Source: Corynebacterium minutissimum (GTDB lineage: Bacteria > Actinomycetota > Actinomycetes > Mycobacteriales > Mycobacteriaceae). Taken from it: 64,000 nt of DNA. Below the pieces are notes generated by a model that saw only the letters and a list, made by a program, of their open reading frames with translations, had not been told where the DNA came from and did not search any database. Position numbers and translations under genes: made by a program. Below are positions 21,489 through 35,537 of the stretch, piece after piece. Numbering within the stretch: the stretch's first letter is position 1; the number at the start of each line of letters is the position of its first letter. The stretch is from the NCBI RefSeq assembly GCF_000805675.1, contig NZ_JSEF01000016.1:151630-215629 (forward strand), given 5' to 3'.

Positions 21489-22169
21489 ATGTCTGTTTCC
21501 GAGCTGTCCACCAGTACCCAGAACTATTTGAAAGCTATCTGGGGGCTAAAGGAATGGTCGTCCGAGCCCGTTACCGCCACACTTATAGCGAAACAGCTGG
21601 GACTCAAGCTCTCCTCGGTCTCTGATGCAGTGCGCAAAATGGCGAAGCAAGGGCTCGTGTCACACACGCCCTATGGCTCTGTGGAGTTAACCGAACTTGG
21701 CAGGCAGTACGCATTGGTCATGGTGCGCCGTCACCGATTGCTTGAGTCTTTTTTGGTTCAAGCATTGGGCTACACCTGGGACGAAGTCCATGATGAAGCC
21801 GAAAATCTCGAACACGCGGTGTCTGACATGCTCATAGAACGTGTGGATAAGTTCCTTGATTACCCCACTAGGGATCCACACGGCGATCCTATCCCTACGG
21901 TTGACGGACAGATCACAATCCCCAGTGCGCATCGCCTCACCGACAGCGGTGCACAATCGCAGGTGACCGTGGAACGCATTTCTGATTCCGACCCACAACT
22001 GCTGAAGTTCCTTGAAGAGCGCGGCATTGTCACTGGGGCTATTCTTAGCACGCGCGAGGGAGCGCCCTTTTCAGATTCTCTCGAAATACAGGTGGCCGGC
22101 AGCACTCAGTGGGTAGTACTTGGACGCCCAGCTACCGACGCAGTGTTTGTAGCACACCACAACCTTTAG
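21489..22169 (+). CDS. mntR: DtxR-family metalloregulator, manganese (MntR) type
   Basis: A 226-aa regulator with an N-terminal winged HTH, a dimerisation/metal domain and a C-terminal FeoA/SH3-like domain (from about residue 150). Aligned by eye to DtxR, the ancillary-site residues are kept (His82, Glu86, His101), as are Glu108-His109. The primary-site Cys102 of DtxR is Glu105 here (VHDEAENLEH), as in B. subtilis MntR, and Met10/Asp8 is Asn12. This predicts Mn(II) rather than Fe(II) sensing. It lies 145 bp upstream of nrdI in the same direction, so control of the reductase genes is likely. The symbol is inferred, not proven. Confidence 0.75.
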   Translation: MSVSELSTSTQNYLKAIWGLKEWSSEPVTATLIAKQLGLKLSSVSDAVRKMAKQGLVSHTPYGSVELTELGRQYALVMVRRHRLLESFLVQALGYTWDEVHDEAENLEHAVSDMLIERVDKFLDYPTRDPHGDPIPTVDGQITIPSAHRLTDSGAQSQVTVERISDSDPQLLKFLEERGIVTGAILSTREGAPFSDSLEIQVAGSTQWVVLGRPATDAVFVAHHNL

Positions 22170-22213
22170 ATCTTCCCCTTTGCATTAATCCTGCTCTCAC
22201 CTGCCCTTTTCAA

Positions 22214-22255
22214 AACTACGTTAGGCCGTAGTTGCAACTACGGCATTGCGTAGTT
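22214..22255. promoter_or_regulatory. Two tandem 20-bp inverted-repeat operators upstream of nrdI
   Basis: The 42-bp block contains AACTACG-N6-CGTAGTT twice (22214-22233 and 22236-22255), spaced by GC. The repeat period is 22 bp, about two helical turns. The centre forms the perfect palindrome CCGTAGTTGCAACTACGG (22226-22243). It sits 60 bp before the nrdI start and 45 bp after the regulator stop. Two regulator dimers on one DNA face is the natural reading. It does not match the NrdR-box consensus. The MntR-like protein is the first candidate to bind it, by inference. Confidence 0.7.
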
Positions 22256-22314
22256 AGTCTTTTCGAATATCACCTATCCCACTTATGGCTAAGGCCAGGA
22301 TGAGCAGGATTGCC

Positions 22315-22752
22315 ATGTCAGACTCACCAGATTTGGTGTACTTTTCCAGCGTTTCAGAAAACACGAAAAGATTCGTCGAACGCTTAGATAGACCCGCGGT
22401 GCGCATTCCACTGCGCCCCAAGAAAACCGGGATGATCCAGGTATCACACCCGTACGTACTCATCGTTCCCACCTACGGCGGCGGCTCGCTCAAACGCGCA
22501 GTCCCCAAACAGGTCATCGACTTCCTCAATGACCCAATCAACCGCTCCTTTATCCGGGGCGTTATTACCTCAGGGAATACCAACTTCGGAAGTGCTTACT
22601 GCGTCGCCGGACGCATCATTTCCGCCAAGTGCCACGTACCGGAGCTGTATCACTTCGAGCTTCTCGGCACCCAGAGAGACATTGCCGCCGTAAAGCAAGG
22701 CCTTCAAAAGTTTTGGGAGCAGCAAAAGCAGCTAACGATGACACCCCATTAA
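22315..22752 (+). CDS. nrdI: NrdI, flavodoxin-like activator of the NrdF radical subunit
   Basis: A 145-aa FMN protein. The phosphate-binding loop is [12 protein letters not shown] and the flavin loops are [17 protein letters not shown] and [18 protein letters not shown]. In class Ib it delivers superoxide to assemble Mn2-Tyr. In class Ie it is needed to hydroxylate the radical tyrosine to DOPA. Three in-frame ATGs exist; 22315 is preferred because AGGA lies 5-6 nt upstream. It starts the nrdI-nrdE-nrdF operon. No nrdH glutaredoxin-like gene is present, unlike the usual corynebacterial nrdHIE. Confidence 0.93.
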   Translation: MSDSPDLVYFSSVSENTKRFVERLDRPAVRIPLRPKKTGMIQVSHPYVLIVPTYGGGSLKRAVPKQVIDFLNDPINRSFIRGVITSGNTNFGSAYCVAGRIISAKCHVPELYHFELLGTQRDIAAVKQGLQKFWEQQKQLTMTPH

Positions 22753-22802
22753 TCCCCCACAAGATGAAGAACACATCCGCATCACACAGATTGGAAAACA
22801 CA

Positions 22803-26332
<3,530 letters not shown>

Positions 26333-26371
26333 CCACGTCTCCCTACACCCAACTAAGAAAGAAGGTTTACC

Positions 26372-26953
26372 ATGACCACCCCACGTATCAGCGTTATCGT
26401 CGGCAGCCTGCGCCGAGAGTCATTTGCACGCAAGATTGCACACGAGGTGCTCACGATGATCCCTGAAGACTGCGAGGCAAACATCGTGGAAATCCGTGAC
26501 TTGCCGCTCTATGACTTCGACTACGATGACCCCGCCGTCACGGACAAGCCCACTCCGGCTGAGTACACCACCTTTCGCGAGACCATCAAGAACTCGAGCG
26601 GGATCCTCTTCATTACGCCAGAGAACAACCGCACTATCCCTGCCTGCCTCAAAAACGCAGTGGACATCGGCTCTAAACCCAACTCAGATGTGGCGTGGAA
26701 GAACCTTCCCGCAGGTATCATTAGCCACTCTGTAGGCCGCATGGGCGGCTACAGTTCACAGAAGAACCTTCGCCTCGCCCTGTCCTACTTCGATATGCCG
26801 CTTCCGGGTCAGCCCGAAGTATTTCTGGGCCAATCCCCCACCCTTTTCGAAGAGTCCGGACATCTCAATGAACGCACCGCAGACTTTGTCAAGGATTACG
26901 TTATGCGCTTCCTGCAGTTGACCGACGAGGCCTGTAGAGCCACGAACGGCTAG
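26372..26953 (+). CDS. NADPH-dependent FMN reductase family protein
   Basis: A 193-aa flavodoxin-fold oxidoreductase of the NADPH:FMN reductase / ChrR-YieF group. The FMN phosphate loop is IVGSLRRESFARKI at residues 9-22, the isoalloxazine loop is FITPENNRTIPACLKNAVD (canonical PEYN appears as PENN), and GRMGGYSSQ follows. The ATG follows AAGAAAGAAGG. It is the last gene of the nrd cassette, 39 bp after the 91-aa gene. Since NrdI must be reduced to act and its reductase is not known in most bacteria, this enzyme is a good candidate partner. The substrate is unproven. Confidence 0.85.
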   Translation: MTTPRISVIVGSLRRESFARKIAHEVLTMIPEDCEANIVEIRDLPLYDFDYDDPAVTDKPTPAEYTTFRETIKNSSGILFITPENNRTIPACLKNAVDIGSKPNSDVAWKNLPAGIISHSVGRMGGYSSQKNLRLALSYFDMPLPGQPEVFLGQSPTLFEESGHLNERTADFVKDYVMRFLQLTDEACRATNG

Positions 26954-26977
26954 CGGTATCCCCAGCCAACCCCCATC

Positions 26978-27016
26978 ACGCCCTCTACGAAGTACTCAAA
27001 GACTCCTAGAGGGCGT
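26978..27016 (+). terminator. Hairpin after the nrd cassette
   Basis: ACGCCCTCTA (26978-26987) and TAGAGGGCGT (27007-27016) form a perfect 10-bp stem with a 19-nt loop, 25 bp after the flavin reductase stop. The U-run is short (TTC), so it may be an intrinsic terminator of modest strength. Confidence 0.6.
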
Positions 27017-27028
27017 TCACAATGACAC

Positions 27029-27075
27029 AAACCCCGGATTCAGGCTCATCCTTGAGTTACCTGAATCCGGGGTTT
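27029..27075. terminator. Terminator after tig
   Basis: A perfect 16-bp stem, AAACCCCGGATTCAGG with CCTGAATCCGGGGTTT, and a 15-nt loop. It is symmetrical, so it can stop transcription from both the nrd cassette and tig. Confidence 0.85.
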
Positions 27076-27126
27076 CACGCGCGCTCGCCACCACACATGT
27101 GGCAGCAGCTCGTTACAAGCGGGAGA

Positions 27127-28485
27127 TTACTTCTCCTCGGAAGCTTCTGCAGCGTCCTCTTCTTCGATTTCACCGAAGTACTGGTCAACGTCAACCTTGT
27201 TGCCTTCTTCATCGGTGACCTCGGCACGGCAGATGGCCATTGCCAGGGCCTTGCCACGGCGAACGTCAGAGAACAGGTTGCCCAGCTGGTTGCTGGACTG
27301 CAGCTGCTGGATGAACTGGTTCGGGTCCATGCCGTAAGACTGCGCGGTGAACAGGATGTGGTCGGTCAGCTCCTGCTGGGATACCTCCGGCTCCTCAACC
27401 TCAGCCAGTGCGTCCAGGAAGAGCTGGGTGCGGACGGACTCCTCAGCGGACTTGCGAGCATCAGCATCGAACTCTTCGCGAGTGGTGCCCTGAGCCTCAA
27501 GCAACTGTGCCAGTGCCTTCTCGTCGTGAGCCATCTGGCCCATGACCTGGTGCAGCTGAGCGTGAACCTGCTCGTCGACGATGGACTTCGGCAGCTCGAA
27601 GGAAACCTCGTCGAGAGCGGCCTTGAGGACCTCATCGCGGATGTTGGCAGCCTGCTCGGACTTCTTGGTTTCCTCGACGCGGGTCTTGGTGTCTTCGCGC
27701 AGTTCGTCGATGGTATCGAACTCGGAAGCCATCTGTGCGAACTCGTCGTCGAGCTCCGGAAGCTTGCGCTCCTTGGACTGCTGGACGTGGACCTTCACGG
27801 TGGCCTCTTCGCCCTCGTGCTCACCGGACTGGATGGTGGTGGTGAACTCGTTATCCTCGTCGGTCTTCATGCCGCGCAGAGCGGTGTCCAGACCCTTAAT
27901 CAGGTTGTCGTCACCGATGCGGTAGGTCATCCCCTCGTGGGACGCCTCATCCAGCTTGGCGCCGTCCACCTCAGTGGTGATGTCGATGACAGCGAAGTCA
28001 CCGGTCTTCATCTTGCGCTTGGTGTCCTTGAGTTCACCGAAGCGGGAAGCCAGGTCCTCGAGGGCCTTGTCGACGTCCTCATCGCCCACCTCAAGGGCCG
28101 GAACCTTGACGGAAATCTTGGAGAAGTCCGGAACCTCAAACTCCGGGCGCACGTCTACCTCAGCGGTGAACTCGACAAAGTCGTTGTCCTCCAGCTTGGC
28201 AATGTCAACCTCCGGCTGACCAATAACCTTAAGGTCGTTTTCCTCAACGGCCTGCTCGTAGCGAGACGGCAACATGTCATTAACGACCTGCTCGAGGATA
28301 GGGCCGCGGCCGAAGCGGGCGTCGATAAGCTGGCGCGGAGCCTTGCCCTTACGGAAGCCGGGGATGGAAACCTGCTGCGCGATCGCCGCGTAGGCCTGAG
28401 CGATTTCCTTGTCCAGCTCAGCGAACGGAACGTTGACGGTGAGCTTGACGCGCGTATCGCTCAGCTTGTCTACGGTGGTCTTCAC
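27127..28485 (-). CDS. tig: Trigger factor
   Basis: A 452-aa ribosome-bound chaperone. The ribosome-binding signature GFRKGKAP lies near residue 43-50, the FKBP-type PPIase domain at about 160-240 ([14 protein letters not shown]) and the helical chaperone arms follow. The C-terminus is very acidic ([14 protein letters not shown]). The GTG start at 28485 follows AGGAGA; the open frame to 28683 runs through the tRNA-Pro gene and is rejected. In actinobacteria tig is normally next to clpP1P2; here the nrd cassette separates them. Confidence 0.96.
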   Translation of the reverse strand: MKTTVDKLSDTRVKLTVNVPFAELDKEIAQAYAAIAQQVSIPGFRKGKAPRQLIDARFGRGPILEQVVNDMLPSRYEQAVEENDLKVIGQPEVDIAKLEDNDFVEFTAEVDVRPEFEVPDFSKISVKVPALEVGDEDVDKALEDLASRFGELKDTKRKMKTGDFAVIDITTEVDGAKLDEASHEGMTYRIGDDNLIKGLDTALRGMKTDEDNEFTTTIQSGEHEGEEATVKVHVQQSKERKLPELDDEFAQMASEFDTIDELREDTKTRVEETKKSEQAANIRDEVLKAALDEVSFELPKSIVDEQVHAQLHQVMGQMAHDEKALAQLLEAQGTTREEFDADARKSAEESVRTQLFLDALAEVEEPEVSQQELTDHILFTAQSYGMDPNQFIQQLQSSNQLGNLFSDVRRGKALAMAICRAEVTDEEGNKVDVDQYFGEIEEEDAAEASEEK

Positions 28486-28558
28486 GAGAAACTCTCCTGA
28501 TTGTGATCGTTCAAAGATGAAATTAGGGGGCCTGGATGAGTGTCCAGGCCCCCATACG

Positions 28559-28632
28559 TCGGGGCGACAGGATTTGAACCTGCGACCCCCTGCTCCCAAA
28601 GCAGGTGCGCTACCAAGCTGCGCCACGCCCCG
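28559..28632 (-). tRNA. tRNA-Pro (anticodon TGG)
   Basis: The 74-nt minus-strand cloverleaf has acceptor CGGGGCG/CGCCCCG, D-arm GCGC..GCGC, anticodon arm CCTGC-TTTGGGA-GCAGG and T-arm GCAGG-TTCAAAT-CCTGT. The anticodon TGG reads proline codons. Confidence 0.95.
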
Positions 28633-28773
28633 TATGGAAAGCCTCTGCGCCCGGGGGAAGTCCCGCACGCAGCTGCGCTTCATACTGGGGCTAGTGTACC
28701 GATAGGCGCTTGACTATCCCAACACCGGCCCCAATTTAACGGCCTTTCTGCATGTCAGAGGCTCTTTCTTCGC

Positions 28774-29610
28774 TTAGAAGTCGAAGTCAAAGTCGAACAT
28801 TCCGCCATCGCCTCCGTCGCCGCCAAAGAGGCCATCAAAGAAGCCGCCTTCTTCGCCTCCCCCGACATCGCCGGCACCCATATCGCCGACCTCGTCCATG
28901 CCAACGGGATCCATTTCACCAACGCTGTCCATGCCGCCACCCCAGTCGCCGCTTTCTGCCGCGGCTGCGGAGTAGCCGACGCCGGACATACCCGCGAACA
29001 TCGCATTGAACATCATGGAGTAGCCCACCATCCACACGCCGGTGGATAACGCATCAGCCCACCACGGGCGCGAGTACCACCCGGCTGGAACCGGACGTCC
29101 TGCTACGACACCACCCGGGTAGTAGTTCGGGGTTTGTGCCGATGCGCTTGGCGACGCCGTCAGCGTCTCCCCGTTGGCCTCCACCGTGCGGGTCTCCGTG
29201 ACCTTGCCGGCTTGGCGCTGGCCCTCCAGCGGCGGGAGTTCGGGACCCGGGTCCATGCCCATAATCTCCCGCGCGGCTGCCACGTAGTACAGGCCCTCCA
29301 GCGCGGACTCACGCGCCAGGTGCGCCTGCTTGACCGTGGTGGCCCGGGAAATCGCGGAGTTTGCTGCGGTGAATCGCTCGGACGCATCCGCCATGGCTTG
29401 CTGAGAGGCAGTATCCGTGCCGCTGAGGTTCATCACCTGACCGCCAAGGCGCTCGGTCCAGCGGCGCGCATCCGCCAAGGCATCCTCGAAACGCTGGGAT
29501 TCTCGCAGTTCCTGCTGCTTCTTTCCATTACGAGAAGACAAAAACCACACGCCACCACCGGCGATGAGGACAAGGAGCAATAAGGAGCCCACGAAAAGCA
29601 CCACTTTCAT
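28774..29610 (-). CDS. Membrane-anchored protein with Gly/Asp-rich tail, unknown function
   Basis: A 278-aa protein: an N-terminal membrane helix (residues about 3-25), a charged helical region (about 30-115) that may form a coiled coil, a linker rich in Pro/Tyr, a weakly hydrophobic Met/Ala/Gly segment (about 190-220), then a very acidic Gly-rich tail ending FDFDFDF. The layout resembles DUF1542-like actinobacterial membrane proteins, but this is only an impression. The acidic tail could bind a partner or cations. It is a single gene flanked by two tRNA genes. Confidence 0.75.
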   Translation of the reverse strand: MKVVLFVGSLLLLVLIAGGGVWFLSSRNGKKQQELRESQRFEDALADARRWTERLGGQVMNLSGTDTASQQAMADASERFTAANSAISRATTVKQAHLARESALEGLYYVAAAREIMGMDPGPELPPLEGQRQAGKVTETRTVEANGETLTASPSASAQTPNYYPGGVVAGRPVPAGWYSRPWWADALSTGVWMVGYSMMFNAMFAGMSGVGYSAAAAESGDWGGGMDSVGEMDPVGMDEVGDMGAGDVGGGEEGGFFDGLFGGDGGDGGMFDFDFDF

Positions 29611-29764
29611 CTACGAGTTAAACACTATGTTGTTCAGATTGCGTACCTACTCAAACTAACGGCTTTTAGCCTTATCTAGTTCCCGTTTTCACTTCAGAGC
29701 CATCGTGCGCTAAAGTAGCTCGTACGCCGTTTCACGCGCCCAGCGCGCAGAGATTCGGGCTAGT

Positions 29765-29836
29765 GGGAATGTCGTATAGTGGCTAATACCTCAGCCTTCC
29801 AAGCTGAAGACGCGGGTTCGATTCCCGTCATTCCCT
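29765..29836 (+). tRNA. tRNA-Gly (anticodon TCC)
   Basis: The 72-nt cloverleaf has acceptor GGGAATG/CATTCCC, anticodon arm CAGC-CTTCCAA-GCTG and T-loop TTCGATT. CCA is encoded at 29837-29839. Confidence 0.95.
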
Positions 29837-29843
29837 CCAAGGA

Positions 29844-29886
29844 AAAGCCGCACTGATCACCTAGTTTAGGTAGCCGGTGCGGCTTT
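29844..29886 (+). terminator. Terminator after tRNA-Gly
   Basis: AAAGCCGCAC and GTGCGGCTTT form a perfect 10-bp stem just after the tRNA, followed by AGTCGTTTTC. Confidence 0.8.
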
Positions 29887-30007
29887 AGTCGTTTTCATTC
29901 GCATGCGACTGGTCGCCCGTCTGGATGACCGCGTGATGTGAATTTACCTCCATCCGGTGTGTCAATGGAGGTGGTGCTTAAACGAAGAAACTCCCCAACG
30001 CTTCTCA

Positions 30008-30049
30008 AAAGGGGGGGCCGAAGCTACGCTTCTAGTTCTTGCCCCCTTT
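30008..30049 (-). terminator. Terminator overlapping the 3' end of the 33-aa gene
   Basis: On the minus strand AAAGGGGGC pairs with GCCCCCCCTTTT around an inner GAAGC-GTA-GCTTC hairpin. The ascending arm covers the last codons of the small gene and the T-run follows, a compact intrinsic terminator. Confidence 0.6.
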
Positions 30050-30133
30050 ACGGCGTTGAAAGAAAAAGAACACGATTCCTACTATTAGCAATAGAATAAT
30101 TAGTGGCAATAGCTCAATTATGCCGAAGCTCAT
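30032..30133 (-). CDS. 33-aa single-span membrane peptide
   Basis: The ATG at 30133 directly follows AGGAGGGGAA, one of the strongest ribosome binding sites in the window. The product starts MSFGIIELLPLIILLL, continues as one hydrophobic helix to about residue 25 and ends in the cationic tail QRRKGGKN. An intrinsic terminator follows at once. The ribosome binding site, clean helix with positive-inside tail, and terminator support a real gene. Its function is unknown; small regulators of membrane complexes and type I toxins look like this. Confidence 0.65.
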   Translation of the reverse strand: MSFGIIELLPLIILLLIVGIVFFFFQRRKGGKN

Positions 30134-30473
30134 TTCCCCTCCTATGGTTGCATCTCAATGCACGCCCAGGGAGAAGTTTCCCCGTTTATAGGCTCTTCCA
30201 GTTTACCTCTCAGCATAGTTCTCTCCTTATCGTCGGACGTATCAAGCAAGGTTCAATTGATACTGATTTCCAGTATTAGCTGAGCACTCCAACTTTCACA
30301 ACGAAACATTAATAAACGTTGATACGCTCCCTATACAGGTCGTGTGCATCACAAAGCCCACAACCCTTCCAGTATTTATCGGGTCCCGTCCGGCGAATTA
30401 GACACACTTTTGCCTATTACCTCTGATTCTCTACTTCTGCACGGATGACCAAGCCCTGCGTAGAGTGGGCCGC

Positions 30474-31304
30474 ATGACTGTACCCAATATCGAACTCAAC
30501 GACGGCAACGCTATCCCCCAGCTCGGCTTCGGTGTCTTCAAGGTAGATCCCGACAGGACCGAGGAACTGGTCCTCGAAGCCCTCAAGGTGGGCTACCGCC
30601 ACATCGATACCGCCGCCATCTACGGCAACGAGGAAGGTGTAGGCCGCGCGATTGCTAACTCGGGAATCCCGCGCGAGGAGCTGTTCATCACCACGAAGCT
30701 GTGGAATGACCGCCAGACCGATGCGGCCGCTGCACTCGATGAATCCCTAGAGAAGCTAGGCCTCGACTACGTGGATCTCTACCTCGTCCACTGGCCGTGC
30801 CCGGAGAATGACACCTACGTGGAGGCTTGGAAGCAGCTCATCGGGCTCAAGAAGGCCGGCAAGGCCAAGTCCATCGGCGTGTCCAACTTCGAGCTTGAGC
30901 ACCTTGAAAAGCTCGAAACCCATACCGAGGAAACCCCCGTGGTCAACCAGGTGGAGCTGCACCCCTACCTACAGCGCTGGCGCGAGCTCGATGCATTCCG
31001 CGCTCACAAGGTTCAGATTGAGGCATGGGGCCCGCTGGGCCAGGGTAAGACGGATCTGTTTGAGCTGCCGGAAATTACTGAGCCCGCCGAAAAATACGGC
31101 GTCTCCCCGGCCCAGGTAATCATTCGCTGGCACCTTCAGAATGGCGTCATTGTCTTCCCGAAGTCCGAGAATCCGGAACGCCTTGCGCAGAACTTCGATG
31201 TCTTCGGCTTCGCGCTGGATGAGTCCGAGATGGCTGCGATTACTGATCTCGACCTTGGGGAAGAGGGCCGTGGCGGCACTCACCCCAAGGAGATGAACTA
31301 CTAA
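30474..31304 (+). CDS. Aldo/keto reductase (DkgA type)
   Basis: About 276 aa, (beta/alpha)8 barrel, NADPH-dependent carbonyl reductase. The catalytic tetrad is visible: Asp in HIDTAAIYGNEEGVG with its Tyr, Lys in FITTKLW and His in LVHWPCP. SIGVSNFE and the NADPH site FPKSENPERLAQNFDVFGF complete the family pattern. The ATG at 30474 is chosen over a GTG three codons upstream. It resembles 2,5-diketo-D-gluconate or methylglyoxal reductases, but the substrate is not determinable. It is convergent with rpiB, overlapping by 4 bp. Confidence 0.9.
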   Translation: MTVPNIELNDGNAIPQLGFGVFKVDPDRTEELVLEALKVGYRHIDTAAIYGNEEGVGRAIANSGIPREELFITTKLWNDRQTDAAAALDESLEKLGLDYVDLYLVHWPCPENDTYVEAWKQLIGLKKAGKAKSIGVSNFELEHLEKLETHTEETPVVNQVELHPYLQRWRELDAFRAHKVQIEAWGPLGQGKTDLFELPEITEPAEKYGVSPAQVIIRWHLQNGVIVFPKSENPERLAQNFDVFGFALDESEMAAITDLDLGEEGRGGTHPKEMNY

Positions 31305-31774
31305 GCCTCCGGAAGCTCCGGCGGAATGTTGGTGCGCTCGTACTCGGCAAGAATGTCGGTACGGCGCTGGTGGCGCTCGGCACGGGACCATTCCTGATCC
31401 AGGAAGGCATCCACGATGGCGAGTGCCTCCTTTTCGGAGTGCATACGACCACCGATGCCGATGAGCTGGGCGTTATTGTGCTCGCGGGCAAGGCGGGCGG
31501 TCTCGGGGGACCACGCCAAGGCGCAGCGCGCACCCTTCACCTTGTTCGCGGCGATCTGCTCGCCGTTGCCGGAACCACCCAGCACGATGCCCAGCGAGCC
31601 CGGATCATTAACGGTCCGCAGGGCTGCCTCAATGCAATATGCCGGGTAGTCATCCTCGGCGTCGTACTCATGGGCACCGCAGTCGATGACGTCGTGGCCC
31701 TGCTTCTTTAGGTGTTCGGCGATGACGTTCTTCATCTCGAACCCTGCATGGTCTGCTCCTAAATAAACGCGCAT
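31301..31774 (-). CDS. rpiB: Ribose-5-phosphate isomerase B
   Basis: A 157-aa isomerase of the pentose phosphate pathway. MRVYLGADHAG opens the protein, and the active-site loop GGSGNGEQIAANKV carries Glu in place of the Cys used by E. coli RpiB, as in the mycobacterial type. An ATG three codons upstream (31783) is less family-like. It has no close co-directional neighbour. Confidence 0.93.
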   Translation of the reverse strand: MRVYLGADHAGFEMKNVIAEHLKKQGHDVIDCGAHEYDAEDDYPAYCIEAALRTVNDPGSLGIVLGGSGNGEQIAANKVKGARCALAWSPETARLAREHNNAQLIGIGGRMHSEKEALAIVDAFLDQEWSRAERHQRRTDILAEYERTNIPPELPEA

Positions 31775-31881
31775 GGCCCACATCTTAGCGGGCAGGACGA
31801 CTGTCCGCTGAGCCCTGCCATTAATAGCGTGCGCTTGCTACGCTTGGGGCCACTCACGCACAAGAGGAGGTTTTCATACCC

Positions 31882-32253
31882 ATGACACGAGGCGTGGCCA
31901 GCCTATACTTCATAGCTTTTCTCATCGGCGCCGGCTTGTTCGCCGCAGGTTTCTTCACGGAACGCAGCTTCCTCCGGCCCCTGGTCATGGCGATCGTGAT
32001 GACCGCAGCTCACCTCGGGGTGGGCGCATGGTGGATAGCCCAGAAGCCACACCGCGCGGCTGGGATCACCGCCGGTGTGCTTGCACTCCTCGCGGGAGCT
32101 TCATGGGCCACGTGGGTAGTCGCCGCGTGGGAGGAGTTTCAAGCGCAAGCCTCCCTCCCAATCATCAACATTGCCGGGCTGCCCGCCTTCGCGCTTAGCC
32201 CAGTGGTCCTCATCTGCGTCATCGTCTCAGTGACGCAGAATCGAACTCGCTAA
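31882..32253 (+). CDS. Small integral membrane protein, unknown function
   Basis: A 123-aa protein with four predicted membrane helices (about residues 7-25, 33-52, 62-82 and 97-117). The ATG follows AAGAGGAGG. The C-terminus is basic (TQNRTR). It is convergent with the DsbA-like gene, overlapping by 4 bp. No domain is recognised. Confidence 0.75.
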   Translation: MTRGVASLYFIAFLIGAGLFAAGFFTERSFLRPLVMAIVMTAAHLGVGAWWIAQKPHRAAGITAGVLALLAGASWATWVVAAWEEFQAQASLPIINIAGLPAFALSPVVLICVIVSVTQNRTR

Positions 32254-32864
32254 ACCTGCGGGGCTTCCGTTCGGGAGCGCTTGAGCTCGAAGAAGTAGGG
32301 GAACTGGGCGAGGCGCACGGAGGCGTCGAAAAGCTCGCCGGCTTCCTCACCAGTAGGAACGCGAGTAATCACTGGCCCGAAAAAGGCAGTATCGCCAAAC
32401 TTCACCACCGGGGTGCCCACCTCGTCGCCGACCTCGGAGATACCACGGTTGTGGAACTCGGTGAGTTTTTCATCCATCTCCTCGGTGTTGGCCACGGAGG
32501 CGAAGTCGATGGGGAGGGATGCGTCGACAAGCGCCTGCTCAATGAGGGAGTCGTAGGCACCGTAGCCCTTCTTGCCACCCTGGCCCTCGGTGTGGATGCG
32601 GGTGCCCATGGCGGTGTAGAAGGCATCGACCTTCTCCGGGGCCTCAACAGCAATCTTGGCCGCCACGCGAGCAGGGCCCCAGTTGGCCTCCATCATCTTC
32701 ATATACTCCGGTTCCAGGTCACGGCCCTTGTTGAGCACGGACAGGGACATCGGCTCGAAAGTCACCTCAATATCGCGGACCTTCTCCACCTCCTTAATCC
32801 AGCGCGAGGTCAGCCATGCGAAGGGGCAGGAGCAGTCGAACCAGAACGTTACGGATTGAGCCAC
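32250..32864 (-). CDS. DsbA-family (Rv2466c-like) thioredoxin-fold protein with CPFA active site
   Basis: A 204-aa thioredoxin-fold protein with helical insertion, very similar in outline to M. tuberculosis Rv2466c, a mycothiol-linked nitroreductase. Shared segments are SRWI.EV.KVRDIEV, VGTPVV, FFGPV and FFELKR. The active site is CPFA (Cys13-Pro-Phe-Ala16) where Rv2466c has CPWC, and Cys11 lies two residues before. It is thus a one-cysteine variant that would depend on mycothiol/mycoredoxin or on Cys11. The GTG start at 32864 follows AAAGGAGA; the longer frame to 33029 is rejected. It is divergent from pepN. Confidence 0.85.
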   Translation of the reverse strand: MAQSVTFWFDCSCPFAWLTSRWIKEVEKVRDIEVTFEPMSLSVLNKGRDLEPEYMKMMEANWGPARVAAKIAVEAPEKVDAFYTAMGTRIHTEGQGGKKGYGAYDSLIEQALVDASLPIDFASVANTEEMDEKLTEFHNRGISEVGDEVGTPVVKFGDTAFFGPVITRVPTGEEAGELFDASVRLAQFPYFFELKRSRTEAPQV

Positions 32865-32963
32865 GGTAAATCTCCTTTGTTTGTGCGGTCTGTGGCATCC
32901 CACCCTAGGCGTGTGACTACGCTGGTGCAGAGACTTAATCACCGACGAAGAGGAGTAACCTAC

Positions 32964-35528
<2,565 letters not shown>

Positions 35529-35537
35529 TCGGATTCT

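Larger units (their letters stand above)
29887..30473. other. Interval between tRNA-Gly and the aldo/keto reductase gene
   Basis: This 587-bp stretch holds one small minus-strand gene (30032-30133) with its terminator, and an isolated hairpin ACCTCCAT-N11-ATGGAGGT at 29946-29972. From 30134 to 30473 the DNA is notably AT-richer than its surroundings. It should contain the promoters of the small gene and of the aldo/keto reductase, but no box pair is convincing. Confidence 0.5.

Noticed and set aside
22214..22255. NrdR boxes upstream of nrdI
   Set aside because: The NrdR consensus (ACACWATATATWGTGT-like, spaced about three helical turns) is not seen. The palindromes here are GC-containing AACTACG/CGTAGTT with 22-bp spacing.
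27022..28500. 492-aa plus-strand open frame opposite tig
   Set aside because: Leu/Val/Gly-rich mirror of the trigger factor gene; it starts inside the tig terminator.
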